Of a DNA stretch of 64,000 nucleotides, positions 54,715 to 64,000 are shown piece after piece. Under the pieces are notes generated by a model, which had not been told where the DNA came from, made no database searches, and worked only from the letters and a program-made list of their open reading frames with translations. Origin of the DNA: Cladopsammia gracilis (lineage: Eukaryota > Cnidaria > Anthozoa > Scleractinia > Dendrophylliidae); the NCBI GenBank assembly GCA_022457155.1, contig JAJGOT010000219.1:631001-695000 (forward strand), in the 5' to 3' direction. The position numbers were made by a program, and so were the translations under genes. Each line of letters opens with the position of its first letter. The first letter of the stretch is position 1.

Positions 54715-55208
54715 TGCCCTATGAACGTATTAACGTGCTAGCTTACGGACGCAACATCGTACTATGAGGTGACGATATTACTAACGTACGATCGTATTAT
54801 CGTGCTAACTACATGACTATTTCCGTATGAACGAATTAACGTACTAGCGTACGAACGTAACATCGTACTATGAGGTGACGATATTACTAAGGTACGATCG
54901 TATTATCGTGCCAACTGCATGACTATTCCCGTATGAACGTATTAACGTACTAGCGTACGAACGTAACATCGTACTATGAGGTGACGATATTACTAACGTA
55001 CGATCGTATTATCGTGCTAACTGCATGACTATTTCCGTATGAACGTATTAACGTACTAGCGTACGAACGTAACATCGTACTATGAGGTGACGATATTACT
55101 AACGTACGATCGCATTATCGTGCTAACTACATTACTATTTGCGTATGAACGTGTTAACGTACTAGCGTACGAACGTAACATCGTACTATGAGGTGACGAT
55201 ATTAGGCC
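54715..55208 (+). repeat. Second, unrelated 106-bp satellite (about 4.7 copies)
   Basis: ACTATGAGGTGACGATATTA recurs at 54761, 54867, 54973, 55079 and 55185, exactly 106 bp apart. The unit is rich in CGTACG/ACGTA (GTACTAGCGTACGAACGTAA) and shares no sequence with the other satellite. Confidence 0.95.
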
Positions 55209-56924
55209 CTGTTCGCACTACAACGAAAAATGTAGTTTGGCGTTTGCAAAAAAATGGAAAATTTTGTAATCACCAAATTTTTGTTTTCGTTATCCTGTTC
55301 GCACTTAAATTTGTGGATTTTTTTTGTGTTACCAAATATGACAATCATACCAAGATCATATAAGTTAAAGGTGAAAGGTAAGGGTTAGGTGACTTAAAGG
55401 TAAAATAAATCACATTTTTCGATGGGAATTTATGTTGATGTCAATTTTTGATTGACTTTTCCTTTGTGTTCCGCTTAAGTTTTGGAGACATATTTATGAA
55501 ACGTGCTCAAATTAAATCGTGTTGTTATCTTGAATTTCATCGAGGACAGCTCTGCCTTGATGCGCTATAAATGGTGTGTTTTGCTTTTAAACATAAACTA
55601 ATGGAGATTTGAATAAAATTTTTTGAAAGAAGATTGTGTTGTCCGTTTTTATGTCTTTGTTCATTCATTACATAGATTGAAAAGCGAATTTATGTAAACA
55701 AAACACGACTTAGATTTTCTGTCTTCACTCGCGTCGCCTTATGCAAATATGTTTGTGTATTTTTGCAATTTTGATTTCCAAATCAGTTTCTCGGGCAATT
55801 TTTGACAAACAAAAACTGTATGTTATTCGGAAAGTAGTCGTACTAGTATATTCTAGACAGAGAAACGTTGTTTTGTGAACTTTTGTACGGTCTAAATGTA
55901 CCGTGCAGACGGTCGGGTAATACTGTTTTTGAGAATTGCTAAAATTGAAAAATAGTCCGGTCGTCAATCTTAATTCTTGTGCTTCCGACCTTTCACCTTG
56001 TTTCACCTTCGTTAAGCTTGTTCAAAGTGCTACGCTGTTAGGCTCAGCCTATCTATTGCACGCCGACAAAAAGGACTATTAACACGTTGAAATTTTCGAT
56101 ACAAAAACAACTCAGTTTCTATTCTCTGACCCATTTTTTCTCATATTTTTTGTACCTCTGAACCAGGGCACGCTTTTTGTCTATCGGATCATTGAATCAG
56201 TTTTTTAATGTGTTGTCCTGGAATTTATAGCAGGGGGAGTAGACAAATTTGAGACAGATCAAATGTAGAGCAAATCGCTTGCATTTATTTTCTTAATGTT
56301 CTTGTCAACCAAGACAGGCCCAAAGAACAACTTTTTTCTCAATAAGCAAGCGATCAATCTATTCAATTAAATCATAACCGGTATGGTCTTTAATCTCAAT
56401 ACTCCATTCCCAGACAAAACTGTGACAAGTTCGACAGGACACAGCGAACATATTGGGTCAAGAGACCACCAGTAACAGTGAAATTTTGGATATATATGTA
56501 AATAGAAAAAAAAACACATTACAAATGATGACTAGCCCTTGTACATATTTTTAAAACTAGAGCTGAGGCGTTGAGGAAAGTTTAAATTAAGTGCTATCAT
56601 GCCATTAATCGTATCAATAACAAAATTCTCGATTGTGATTGGTCATCCGCGCGCCTATTTCTCACGTAATTGGCACGCGGTCACGTGGGTGTCCAATTAC
56701 AGCTGTCCAATTACAAAAAAGTTGTAATTGGATAGCTGTAATTGGACACCTACGTTGTGCGCGCTTCAATCAGTTGCATTTGAATGGCTCGTTTTTGCTG
56801 TTTTCCTTCCACTTTCAAACTGACAGAAAATATCCAAAACGTTTTTAGTACAAAATAGTCAACATAGCTTCTTAATCTCGAATTTGGTTATTGATGTGAT
56901 TAATTAGTAATTGAACTTCGTGTC
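55209..56924. other. Intergenic with a small inverted repeat
   Basis: CCTGTTCGCACT is repeated at 55207 and 55294. 56685-56755 contains GTGTCCAATTACAGCTGTCC and its inverse around ATAGCTGTAATTGGACACCT. No gene. Confidence 0.45.
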
Positions 56925-57000
56925 GTACAATTCAGGGGTAATCGTGCTCGTAATTTCAAATCGTCCTCGCGCTACGCGCTCGGCCGATTTGAAATTACTT

Positions 57001-57024
<24 letters not shown>
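56925..57024. mobile_element. Foldback element (GTACAATTCAGGGGTAATCG)
   Basis: GTACAATTCAGGGGTAATCG and CCCGATTACTCCCTGAATTGTAC are inverse. The inner GTAATTTCAAATCG / CGATTTGAAATTAC pairs. Confidence 0.85.
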
Positions 57025-57031
<7 letters not shown>

Positions 57032-57100
57032 AGTCCAATTACTATTACTTATCCGTCAACAAGAGAGCTCGCTGCCAACGATAAGGACCCCAAAATACAA

Positions 57101-57272
57101 TACAGTCGAATCTCGCAATTTTGAACTTTCGAATTCCCCGTTAATTCGAACTCGAATCAAATTTCCCTTTGATACTGTCTTCAGCCATTTATTATCGGCT
57201 ATTTCGAATCCCCGCTATTTCGAACTATTCTTCGTTTCCCCTGAGCGTTCGAAATAACGAGGTTCGACTGTA
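57101..57272. mobile_element. Tc1/mariner (pogo-like) MITE
   Basis: TA-CAGTCGAATCTCGC at the left and CGAGGTTCGACTG-TA at the right, with repeated TTTCGAA motifs. It has the TA target of mariner-superfamily elements. Confidence 0.75.
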
Positions 57273-57408
57273 CTATTTTAGCTTATTTTTTTGCCAGTCG
57301 GAATCGGAAATGAAAGACTGCGCTGGAGATCAAACGTCGCCGTCTTGTCGCTGTTTTCAAGTGGTTTATTTCAGGTGCGCCACTGATTAGCAGTGGCGGC
57401 TTCAAAAC

Positions 57409-58175
<767 letters not shown>

Positions 58176-58654
58176 CTTCAAAACCCTCTTCCAGGTGTTT
58201 TCAAAATAGCTCTATAGGTATCCCAGGGCTGGCTTGCAAACACTGATTTCGTCTCAATCCTCGTTACAGTGTGTGTTGATTATGTAGGGTCAAGAGATCG
58301 CCAGTAATAATTTAATTCGTCACAAAGGAAAAAGGAAAAAAACGGCATGAAAAATGGCGACTAGCCATTGTACACGTTTTTAATAATGAATCAGTCATTT
58401 TTAAATCAGCTTGAATAACAGGCGTTACTGATTAGCCGAGCGGGAAGGAGGATATACAGTTGCGCGCGAAACGCGAGTTTCGACCGCTAAAACTTCAGCT
58501 GCGTCGTTTCCGCTACCCAGGGCTAATACAAAACTCTCGCAAGAGAATAGTAATTTTTTCCAAAGAGCACGCCGAAACAAACTAGATTGGACCAATGGAT
58601 AAGCTCGAAGCTTGTTTGAAAATCGTTAGAAGTTTTGTGATCGTAATGCTGAGA
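58176..58654. other. Intergenic, nothing recognised
   Basis: No element ends or coding signal. Confidence 0.35.
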
Positions 58655-59340
58655 AGTTCGTACAAGTCAACATTCATCGTATAGTTCGTTCATTTCTTCG
58701 TGCGGTACTTGTGCAATTAACTCAGTATTAGTACGTATTAGTACCTTAAACTGGTACGCGAAGGAAGGTACGGACTTGCTATTGCGTTCTTACATTGGGT
58801 CATCATACGGCACTTGTGCAATTACCTTAGTTTATAATTAGTATAATTCAAGTATATACTTGGTATAAAGTACGTACGGCACTCACCCTATAGTACGTTC
58901 GCACACGTTCATAATTAGTACGTTCGTACATTGGTTCATAAAACGGCACTTGCAGTGTTCGTACAATTCAGGTTTATAGTACGTACGGCACTTACCCTAT
59001 AGTACGTTTGCACACGTTCATAATAAGTACGTTCGTACAAGACATATTATACAAGTCATATCGTTCGTAATTATTAAAAAAGTACGTTCGTACATTGGTT
59101 CATCATACGGCACTTGAAGTGTTCGTACAATTCAAGTTTATAGTACTTACGACACTTACCCTATCAGTACGCAGTACGTTCGTAAAAGTCAATATTTATC
59201 TTGGCTACAATTCCCTTACAAGTTAGTACTTCAGTACGTTAATAAGTTAGAATTTTATGTTTCTTCGTAATTAGTACGTTAGTAAGTTCGTACATTGGTT
59301 AATAGTTATGGACGCGTGTAATAGTACTTTAAGTCCACGT
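58655..59340 (+). repeat. Degenerate tandem repeat rich in GTACGTTCGTAC
   Basis: Recurring blocks GTACGTTCGTACATTGGTTC, CATACGGCACTTG and GTACGTACGGCACTTACCCT have a ragged spacing. The CGTACG-rich vocabulary recalls the 54.7 kb satellite. Confidence 0.75.
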
Positions 59341-59852
59341 ACTAGCAAGAAAAACACATAAAGGGGCTCCTAAAACAGGCAGCATATGACCCGAGAAGAT
59401 ATATAGGTGATACAGTGGTACGGTAGGCTAAGTTTTTATATAATTCTCAATACGGTGTCCGACCTCCTTCTGAGCTGTAGCAGGTAGACTCTGCCTCTTT
59501 ATACGTAGTCAAGAAAACCTGAAACCCCTTGAGTCGAGAATGACGCAGACGTCAACCTCCTCCTGGGAAAGGAGTGCGCGACCACGCTAACGACTCCAAA
59601 ATAGTCTGTGTAGAAGGCCATGACGAATCCATCCCTAAAAAGGCAAGGATGTGTGTATCGGAATAAATGGAGGAGGCTGGTTGTGAAAAATACACCACAC
59701 TGAACAAGAACATCCGGCCCTTCCACTCATTATTAGTGACGTGACTGACAAGTCATATTTTTCCCTCTGTAATTTTTTCATTTTTGTGTGTCACATTCAG
59801 TGATGCATGCAAATTTTTATGCACGCATATTTGAGTTTCACTGGTCTAATAG
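59341..59852. other. Intergenic, no gene accepted
   Basis: A 75-codon minus-strand frame at 59499-59726 has no recognised motif. ATATAATTCTCAATACGGTG is shared with 54050. Confidence 0.35.
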
Positions 59853-60041
59853 ACCATTTCCGAGTTGCCTGTAGCCTCTCTATCAAAGCGAGGCTAGGTG
59901 CGAAACCTTTCATATGAAAATGAGTTTTCATTCACATGCAAATAAAACTTATTTGCATGTGAATGAAAACTCATTTTCATATGAAAGGTTTCGCACCTAG
60001 CCTCGCTTTGATAGAGAGGCTAAAGGCAACTCGGAATTGGC
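59853..60041. mobile_element. Near-perfect palindrome, about 85-bp arms
   Basis: TAGCCTCTCTATCAAAGCGA...TCATATGAAAATGAGTTTTC is inverted as GAAAACTCATTTTCATATGA...TCGCTTTGATAGAGAGGCTA around a 10-base centre. Confidence 0.93.
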
Positions 60042-61063
60042 ATGTGGCCTCGCTCTTCATTTCAAGATATGGCAACAAAATCTCTCCGTGTGTTCTCTTG
60101 AGAAGCAGAAGGAGTATTTCAGCATATAAGTTTTCAAGACAATGCATCCATGGATGGATAGGACCGTTTGATATCGGTGTTCGCCGCTAATTGCCGTGGG
60201 ATTTTCACGGTTCCGGTATGTTTTGTGTTTCATTTAACTTGCCATCGTACTTAGCGATCGAGGTTTCAAGTGTCGGCTACTGAATGTAGTAAATGAAGTG
60301 TAGGCTTACTTTGTGGAAATCCTTTTGAGCTTATGTTTCTCTGTAAAAGCACTAAAACTCTCGGGAATCGATATTGCAACGGGTTAAAGACGCCACGACT
60401 TCACGCTGTGTACAGCTTCTTGTTTATTATGCAAGGAAAACACAAGTTGGCTTAAACACAGTCAAATAGTTTATTGTTTTTAGGGAAACTGTACAGCCAA
60501 GGAGTCGAAACATTATATATGGTATATTAAAGCACAATCTATTATTTGCTAATGGCTCAACTACTCCACATAAGTGAAACGGTAGACCTTTAAGGTAATT
60601 TTGAAACTCCTCGCCAGAAGAACGTGGTTCCACGAACAAACTAAGCAGAAACCTGAAAACGATGCGATAACGATCGAATGAAGTGTTTAATAATTTCTTA
60701 CCCCCCTTTCTTAACCCTATACCGACCGGAGGCACCGGAGTTTGGTGGGTATAAGTTATAAAGTAACGTTCAAAGTCAGCGCGCGCGCTTTCCGCCGTCT
60801 TTCTCTGAATAAAAAAAACATAGAATGTACGATCATTGCAACAAACCGTTAAGAATGGCCGGATCTGGTTTCCAGACCTAGATCAGTATTTTACTTCAAG
60901 TATTAAAATACTTGAAGTGGAATACTGATTTTTAATCAACGTCTTAAAAAGGTTTAAACGGAGGATTCAATTTATCATTCTGTATGATACACACAATGTG
61001 ATAAACAATTAAAAGATAACTCGAAACGAAATTACCACCGAGTAAATGCAAATCCAAATCATC
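60042..61063. other. Intergenic
   Basis: A small hairpin CTTCAAGTATTAAAATACTTGAAG is at about 60894-60918. No gene. Confidence 0.4.
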
Positions 61064-61211
61064 TCAAGCAGGAGCCGTCAGTTCCAGAGGCTCAACGATG
61101 TTTTCCTGGATCCGTAGCTGGTTATTGGTGATGTTGTTGAGCTCCTCATAGAATTGATCATAGAACTGGTCTTTGATTTGTTTTGAATTGGTCATTGTGA
61201 GTGCATAAGTA
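61064..61211 (-). CDS. Probable terminal coding exon of an unidentified gene (or 43-aa small ORF)
   Basis: The minus strand shows CTGTTTTTTCAG as a strong acceptor, then a frame reading TYALTMTNSKQIKDQFYDQF, continuing YEELNNITNNQLRIQENI and ending in TAPA and a TGA at 61064-61066. The composition is polar and helix-forming, unlike translated A+T-rich noise. If it is an exon, the first base (61211) completes a split codon. An internal ATG (61195) allows a 43-aa peptide. Upstream exons are not visible: they would lie beyond 62.7 kb or outside the window, placing the receptor at 61652-62629 in an intron. I do not recognise the family. Confidence 0.42.
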
Positions 61212-61651
61212 CTGAAAAAACAGCGTTTTAATGAAAGCTTTTAGCAGCCATTTTATCTGAAGTAATGTTCACGGTCACCTTCGGTAACGACGGACGAATA
61301 ACAACAACAGCCTGATTACAAATGACCACGGAAGACTGCCGAAGCCCCATCGGCCCATCCGCTCCTGATTAACGCGTCTAATAGTGACAAGCTAAACATC
61401 CTCGGAGACTTCACAAAGTTTGGAAGCCAGTCTTTAGAAAGCAAAGAGTTGGAAATTAAAATGTAACAGCAACGGCCTTCTGCTTCTGGAAACATGCATG
61501 GAGTATAATCTATGTGTTACTGAATCTGTTGTTTGACTTCCTTAACCAAATAAGACGACATGGATGCACCCACGCTCCAAACACTGGTATCGACTAGATC
61601 ACGTTAATTATTATGTGGTTACTTGATCGTTCTGATGTCAATGTAATCTGG

Positions 61652-62629
61652 CTAACAAGATTCAGCAACGACCGTCTGAGGGCTTGAAACGTTCCTTTTG
61701 TCAAACAACGCCTTAAAAGCGGGTTTGAATTGCGGATTCAACATTGCATACACCACAGGATTTAAACAACAGGTTAGGAACACCAGATAACTTGAAATCA
61801 TCAACGACAAATTTAAACCCTGTTTTCCAGCAGCCATCGTTATGATAAGAATTGCCTTTGGAAGCCAGCAGAGGACAACCAGACAGGCAATACCAAGTGT
61901 GGTATGAATGCACATGCTTTCAGCATTGTGTGCATTTTGACAAGCATTTCGGTTGGCTCGGGTGCAAATCTGAATCCGGTTTTTTCGAACAGTGGTGAAG
62001 ATTTTATAGTAACACCAGCAGATGATGTAGGGAGACGGCTGGGTTACTACCAGGAATGCCATGTACGAAACGTTCAACGCATCAAATGACCACTCGTATT
62101 CACAGAGGCCCCAATACGGGTTATACTTGTAGTTTCCCCATCCGTAAAGGGGAGGACTAGAAATAATAAAGGGAACGATCCAGCAAAGCGCCATCAGAAA
62201 TCGCCGTCTGCTTGCCTTTCTTCCGAAAACACTGCTATAAAGTTCAGGTTTCACGACCTTGAAGTACCTGCTAACAGCGATGAGAAGCAAGGAATATAAA
62301 ACCGCGTTGGCGGCAGCAATCAAAAGAAATCCTGAAATACTGCACATGACATTTCCAAAGATCCAGCGTCCTTTTACCAAGCTTGTAATCCACAGAGGCA
62401 TAATGAGAAACGTCTCCACCAAGTCGACGATGCACAAGTTACCAATGACCTTATTAATGAATGTTTTTAGGCTGGGGTTCATTCGTATCACGTACAGGAC
62501 GATCGAGTTGGTAAGAATGGAGGCGACAAAGATCAAAACTGCAAAGAACGCCTCGAAACCAATCTCAATATTTTTTCTTCCAAGTGGATCTCCGTTAACG
62601 GATGTATTGTGGCTCCCTTGATCTTTCAT
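61652..62629 (-). CDS. Melatonin-receptor-like class A GPCR, 325 aa, intronless
   Basis: One minus-strand frame encodes a complete receptor of the same subfamily as 45430-46509. Sequons NTS (8) and NVS (186) are present. TM1 has LTNSIVLY (N41), TM2 has IVDL (D69), and C96/C176 form the TM3-ECL2 disulfide pair. SRY replaces DRY at 120-122, followed by FKVVKPELYS. The TM4 exit is SSPPLYGWG. TM6 CWLP is canonical (254-257) and NPVVY is at 290-294, then AMLNPQFKPAFKAL. The paralogous receptor has the same VVKP...LYS and NPQFK...AFK segments. A TTCATTTACAG acceptor (minus strand, exon edge at 62647) 18 bases upstream of the ATG suggests a 5' UTR intron. The ligand is unknown. Confidence 0.88.
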   Translation of the reverse strand: MKDQGSHNTSVNGDPLGRKNIEIGFEAFFAVLIFVASILTNSIVLYVIRMNPSLKTFINKVIGNLCIVDLVETFLIMPLWITSLVKGRWIFGNVMCSISGFLLIAAANAVLYSLLLIAVSRYFKVVKPELYSSVFGRKASRRRFLMALCWIVPFIISSPPLYGWGNYKYNPYWGLCEYEWSFDALNVSYMAFLVVTQPSPYIICWCYYKIFTTVRKNRIQICTRANRNACQNAHNAESMCIHTTLGIACLVVLCWLPKAILIITMAAGKQGLNLSLMISSYLVFLTCCLNPVVYAMLNPQFKPAFKALFDKRNVSSPQTVVAESC

Positions 62630-62927
62630 TGCAAAGTATAATGTGATCTGTAAATGAATGGCAAGAAAATGACGTCAGTTACATGAGATATATCCTTGGA
62701 ATCCCTTTCAAGATGCGTATTAACTATAAGGGATTTGGCTAATTTTTGGTAAATTACTGTCAAGTGCCTTCAATCATGCAATAAAAAATTGTTTCAACCT
62801 GAGATAGAAGATTAAAAGTGAATTATTAAATGGAGAACAAACCACATTAATTTTGTTATCGATTTTTTAAAGACACGAGGAAACAACTTGCAAGAAATAG
62901 CCCAAACATTTTGCAATTCATTTCTAT

Positions 62928-63595
62928 TTAAGGTGGCTCCATATTGTTTAGCCCTCTCGTCTTTTGCATTCCATTACAGCTAGTCCGATGGTGTGTCTAA
63001 AAATCTTTTACTTGAAACTAATAAATCTCTTATCAGTCAACAAAGTGGTATCCAAATGTCGTCATCATTCGTTGCCATGGCAACGCGAAAAGAGGTCAAA
63101 AAATACGCTATTTTGGACCATTTGAGGCTAATAACGTATAAACTACACGGTGAAAGTTTTTGTTTTCGATATATTTTTGTTTAATTGGCAAGAGAAACAT
63201 TTTAACAATTTTTTAAAAACTTCTGTACATAGAGTTTAGAGCTACCTTAAATTTATGCAAAAATGACATATCTCTGAATCCTATGTACAGATTTTTTTCG
63301 AAATTGGCACAAATGTTTGTTATGTTTTTCAGACGAAAATATATAAAAATCAAAAAATTTCACCGTGCAGTTTTAAAGTTATTAGCCTCAAAAGGTTGAA
63401 AATTCGGTCCTTTTGACCTCTTTTGACGTTGCCATGGTAACAAATTTTAATGTCGTAGCCACCTAAATTTGTTCATTGGTTAAGTGTCTACAAACCTGTA
63501 CTAAACATTTTCTCTTAACTTTACTGGTGTAGCTGTGATTGAATAACATAGATGTATCATGATGGGAATGTTTAAACTATTAGGAGCCACCTTAA
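62928..63595. mobile_element. TTAA element (TTAAGGTGGCTCC ends), 668 bp
   Basis: TTAAGGTGGCTCC at the left and GGAGCCACCTTAA at the right are exact inverses. Internal inverted blocks include CGTTGCCATGGCAACG / CGTTGCCATGGTAACA and GAGGCTAATAACG / AGTTATTAGCCTC. Tips of the same family occur at 48196 and 49413. Confidence 0.85.
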
Positions 63596-64000
63596 GATTA
63601 GCACATGCCGTTTTCAGTAGCTGTTCGTTTATCCTGGAGACACATTTTGGCAAAGTTTGGCGACAACCGGCTGCTATGGAAACGAGACATGACGTCATAA
63701 GTAACATGTGGTCAAGCTATTTTTGAATAAAAATGCGTGTTTGTTACCTTTTCTCCAGTGGAAAAAAATGCTACCAAAAGCATCAAAATGTTTAATTGTA
63801 TGTTATTTTGCAACTCTAGCAAACAATATTTGCAATTTCGGCATTTTTCCAAAAATTTTGAATTTTCAGTAAAATCCAAGATGGCGGCCATCTTGGCGGC
63901 CATTTTGGATGACGTCACGGACCCCCAGCAGCGCCACAACCCATAATATTTATCTTGTCTTGTAGAGCACATCGCGGGCTATTTATTAGAGGTAAAATAT
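63596..64000. promoter_or_regulatory. YY1-like and CRE motif cluster, possible regulatory patch
   Basis: AAGATGGCGGCCATCTTGGC and GGCCATTTTGG are back-to-back YY1-type sites (core AAGATGGCGGC), followed at once by TGACGTCA (63910-63917). Such clusters occur at animal TATA-less promoters, but no gene start can be tied to it inside the window. Confidence 0.25.

Overview
The window is eukaryotic nuclear DNA, A+T-rich and intron-rich, with conserved single-copy genes separated by long stretches of small inverted-repeat transposons and satellites. The genes have GT-AG introns, a metazoan-type thioredoxin, a KICSTOR-like protein and melatonin-receptor-like GPCRs, which points to an invertebrate animal. 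The repeat types suggest an anthozoan cnidarian, most likely a stony coral. That last step is inference; no diagnostic marker gene is present.

Layout. (1) 310-6231, plus strand: the last six exons (532 codons) of a large gene, most likely SZT2 (KICSTOR, mTORC1 nutrient sensing). Its introns hold a 106-bp satellite array, foldback elements and minisatellites, and its 3' end is tandemly duplicated. (2) 7229-9245: 19 copies of the 106-bp satellite with no net length change. (3) 9614-13310, minus: a four-exon class A GPCR in which DRY, CWxP and NPxxY are all altered. (4) 17685-23091, minus: a five-exon thioredoxin, including a proposed 7-codon first coding exon. (5) 23092-37859: about 14.7 kb with no convincing gene, made of segmental duplications, palindromic elements and a tRNA-derived sequence. 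(6) 37924-40358, plus: a two-exon membrane ferric-reductase/NADPH-oxidase-like flavocytochrome, followed at once by an inverted 106-bp satellite array and a decayed LINE fragment. (7) 45430-46509 and 61652-62629, minus: two intronless melatonin-receptor-like GPCRs. About 15 kb of repeats lies between them, including a second, unrelated 106-bp satellite, a MULE-like element filled with a CCCCGA/CCCCGG hexanucleotide array, and a probable orphan terminal exon at 61064-61211.

The genes do not form an operon or a pathway. They are independent single-copy loci (nutrient sensing, redox, receptors). The most distinctive content is the repeat landscape: the 106-bp satellite occurs as four arrays in both orientations and as degenerate copies inside introns of the SZT2-like, GPCR and thioredoxin genes. 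Some copies are joined to terminal sequences that look like those of a small transposon. At least five elements are bounded by TTAA.

Limits: gene names rest on motif and family recognition without database search. Exon boundaries come from GT-AG sites and reading-frame continuity. Unlisted stretches showed no coding or structural signal I could defend.
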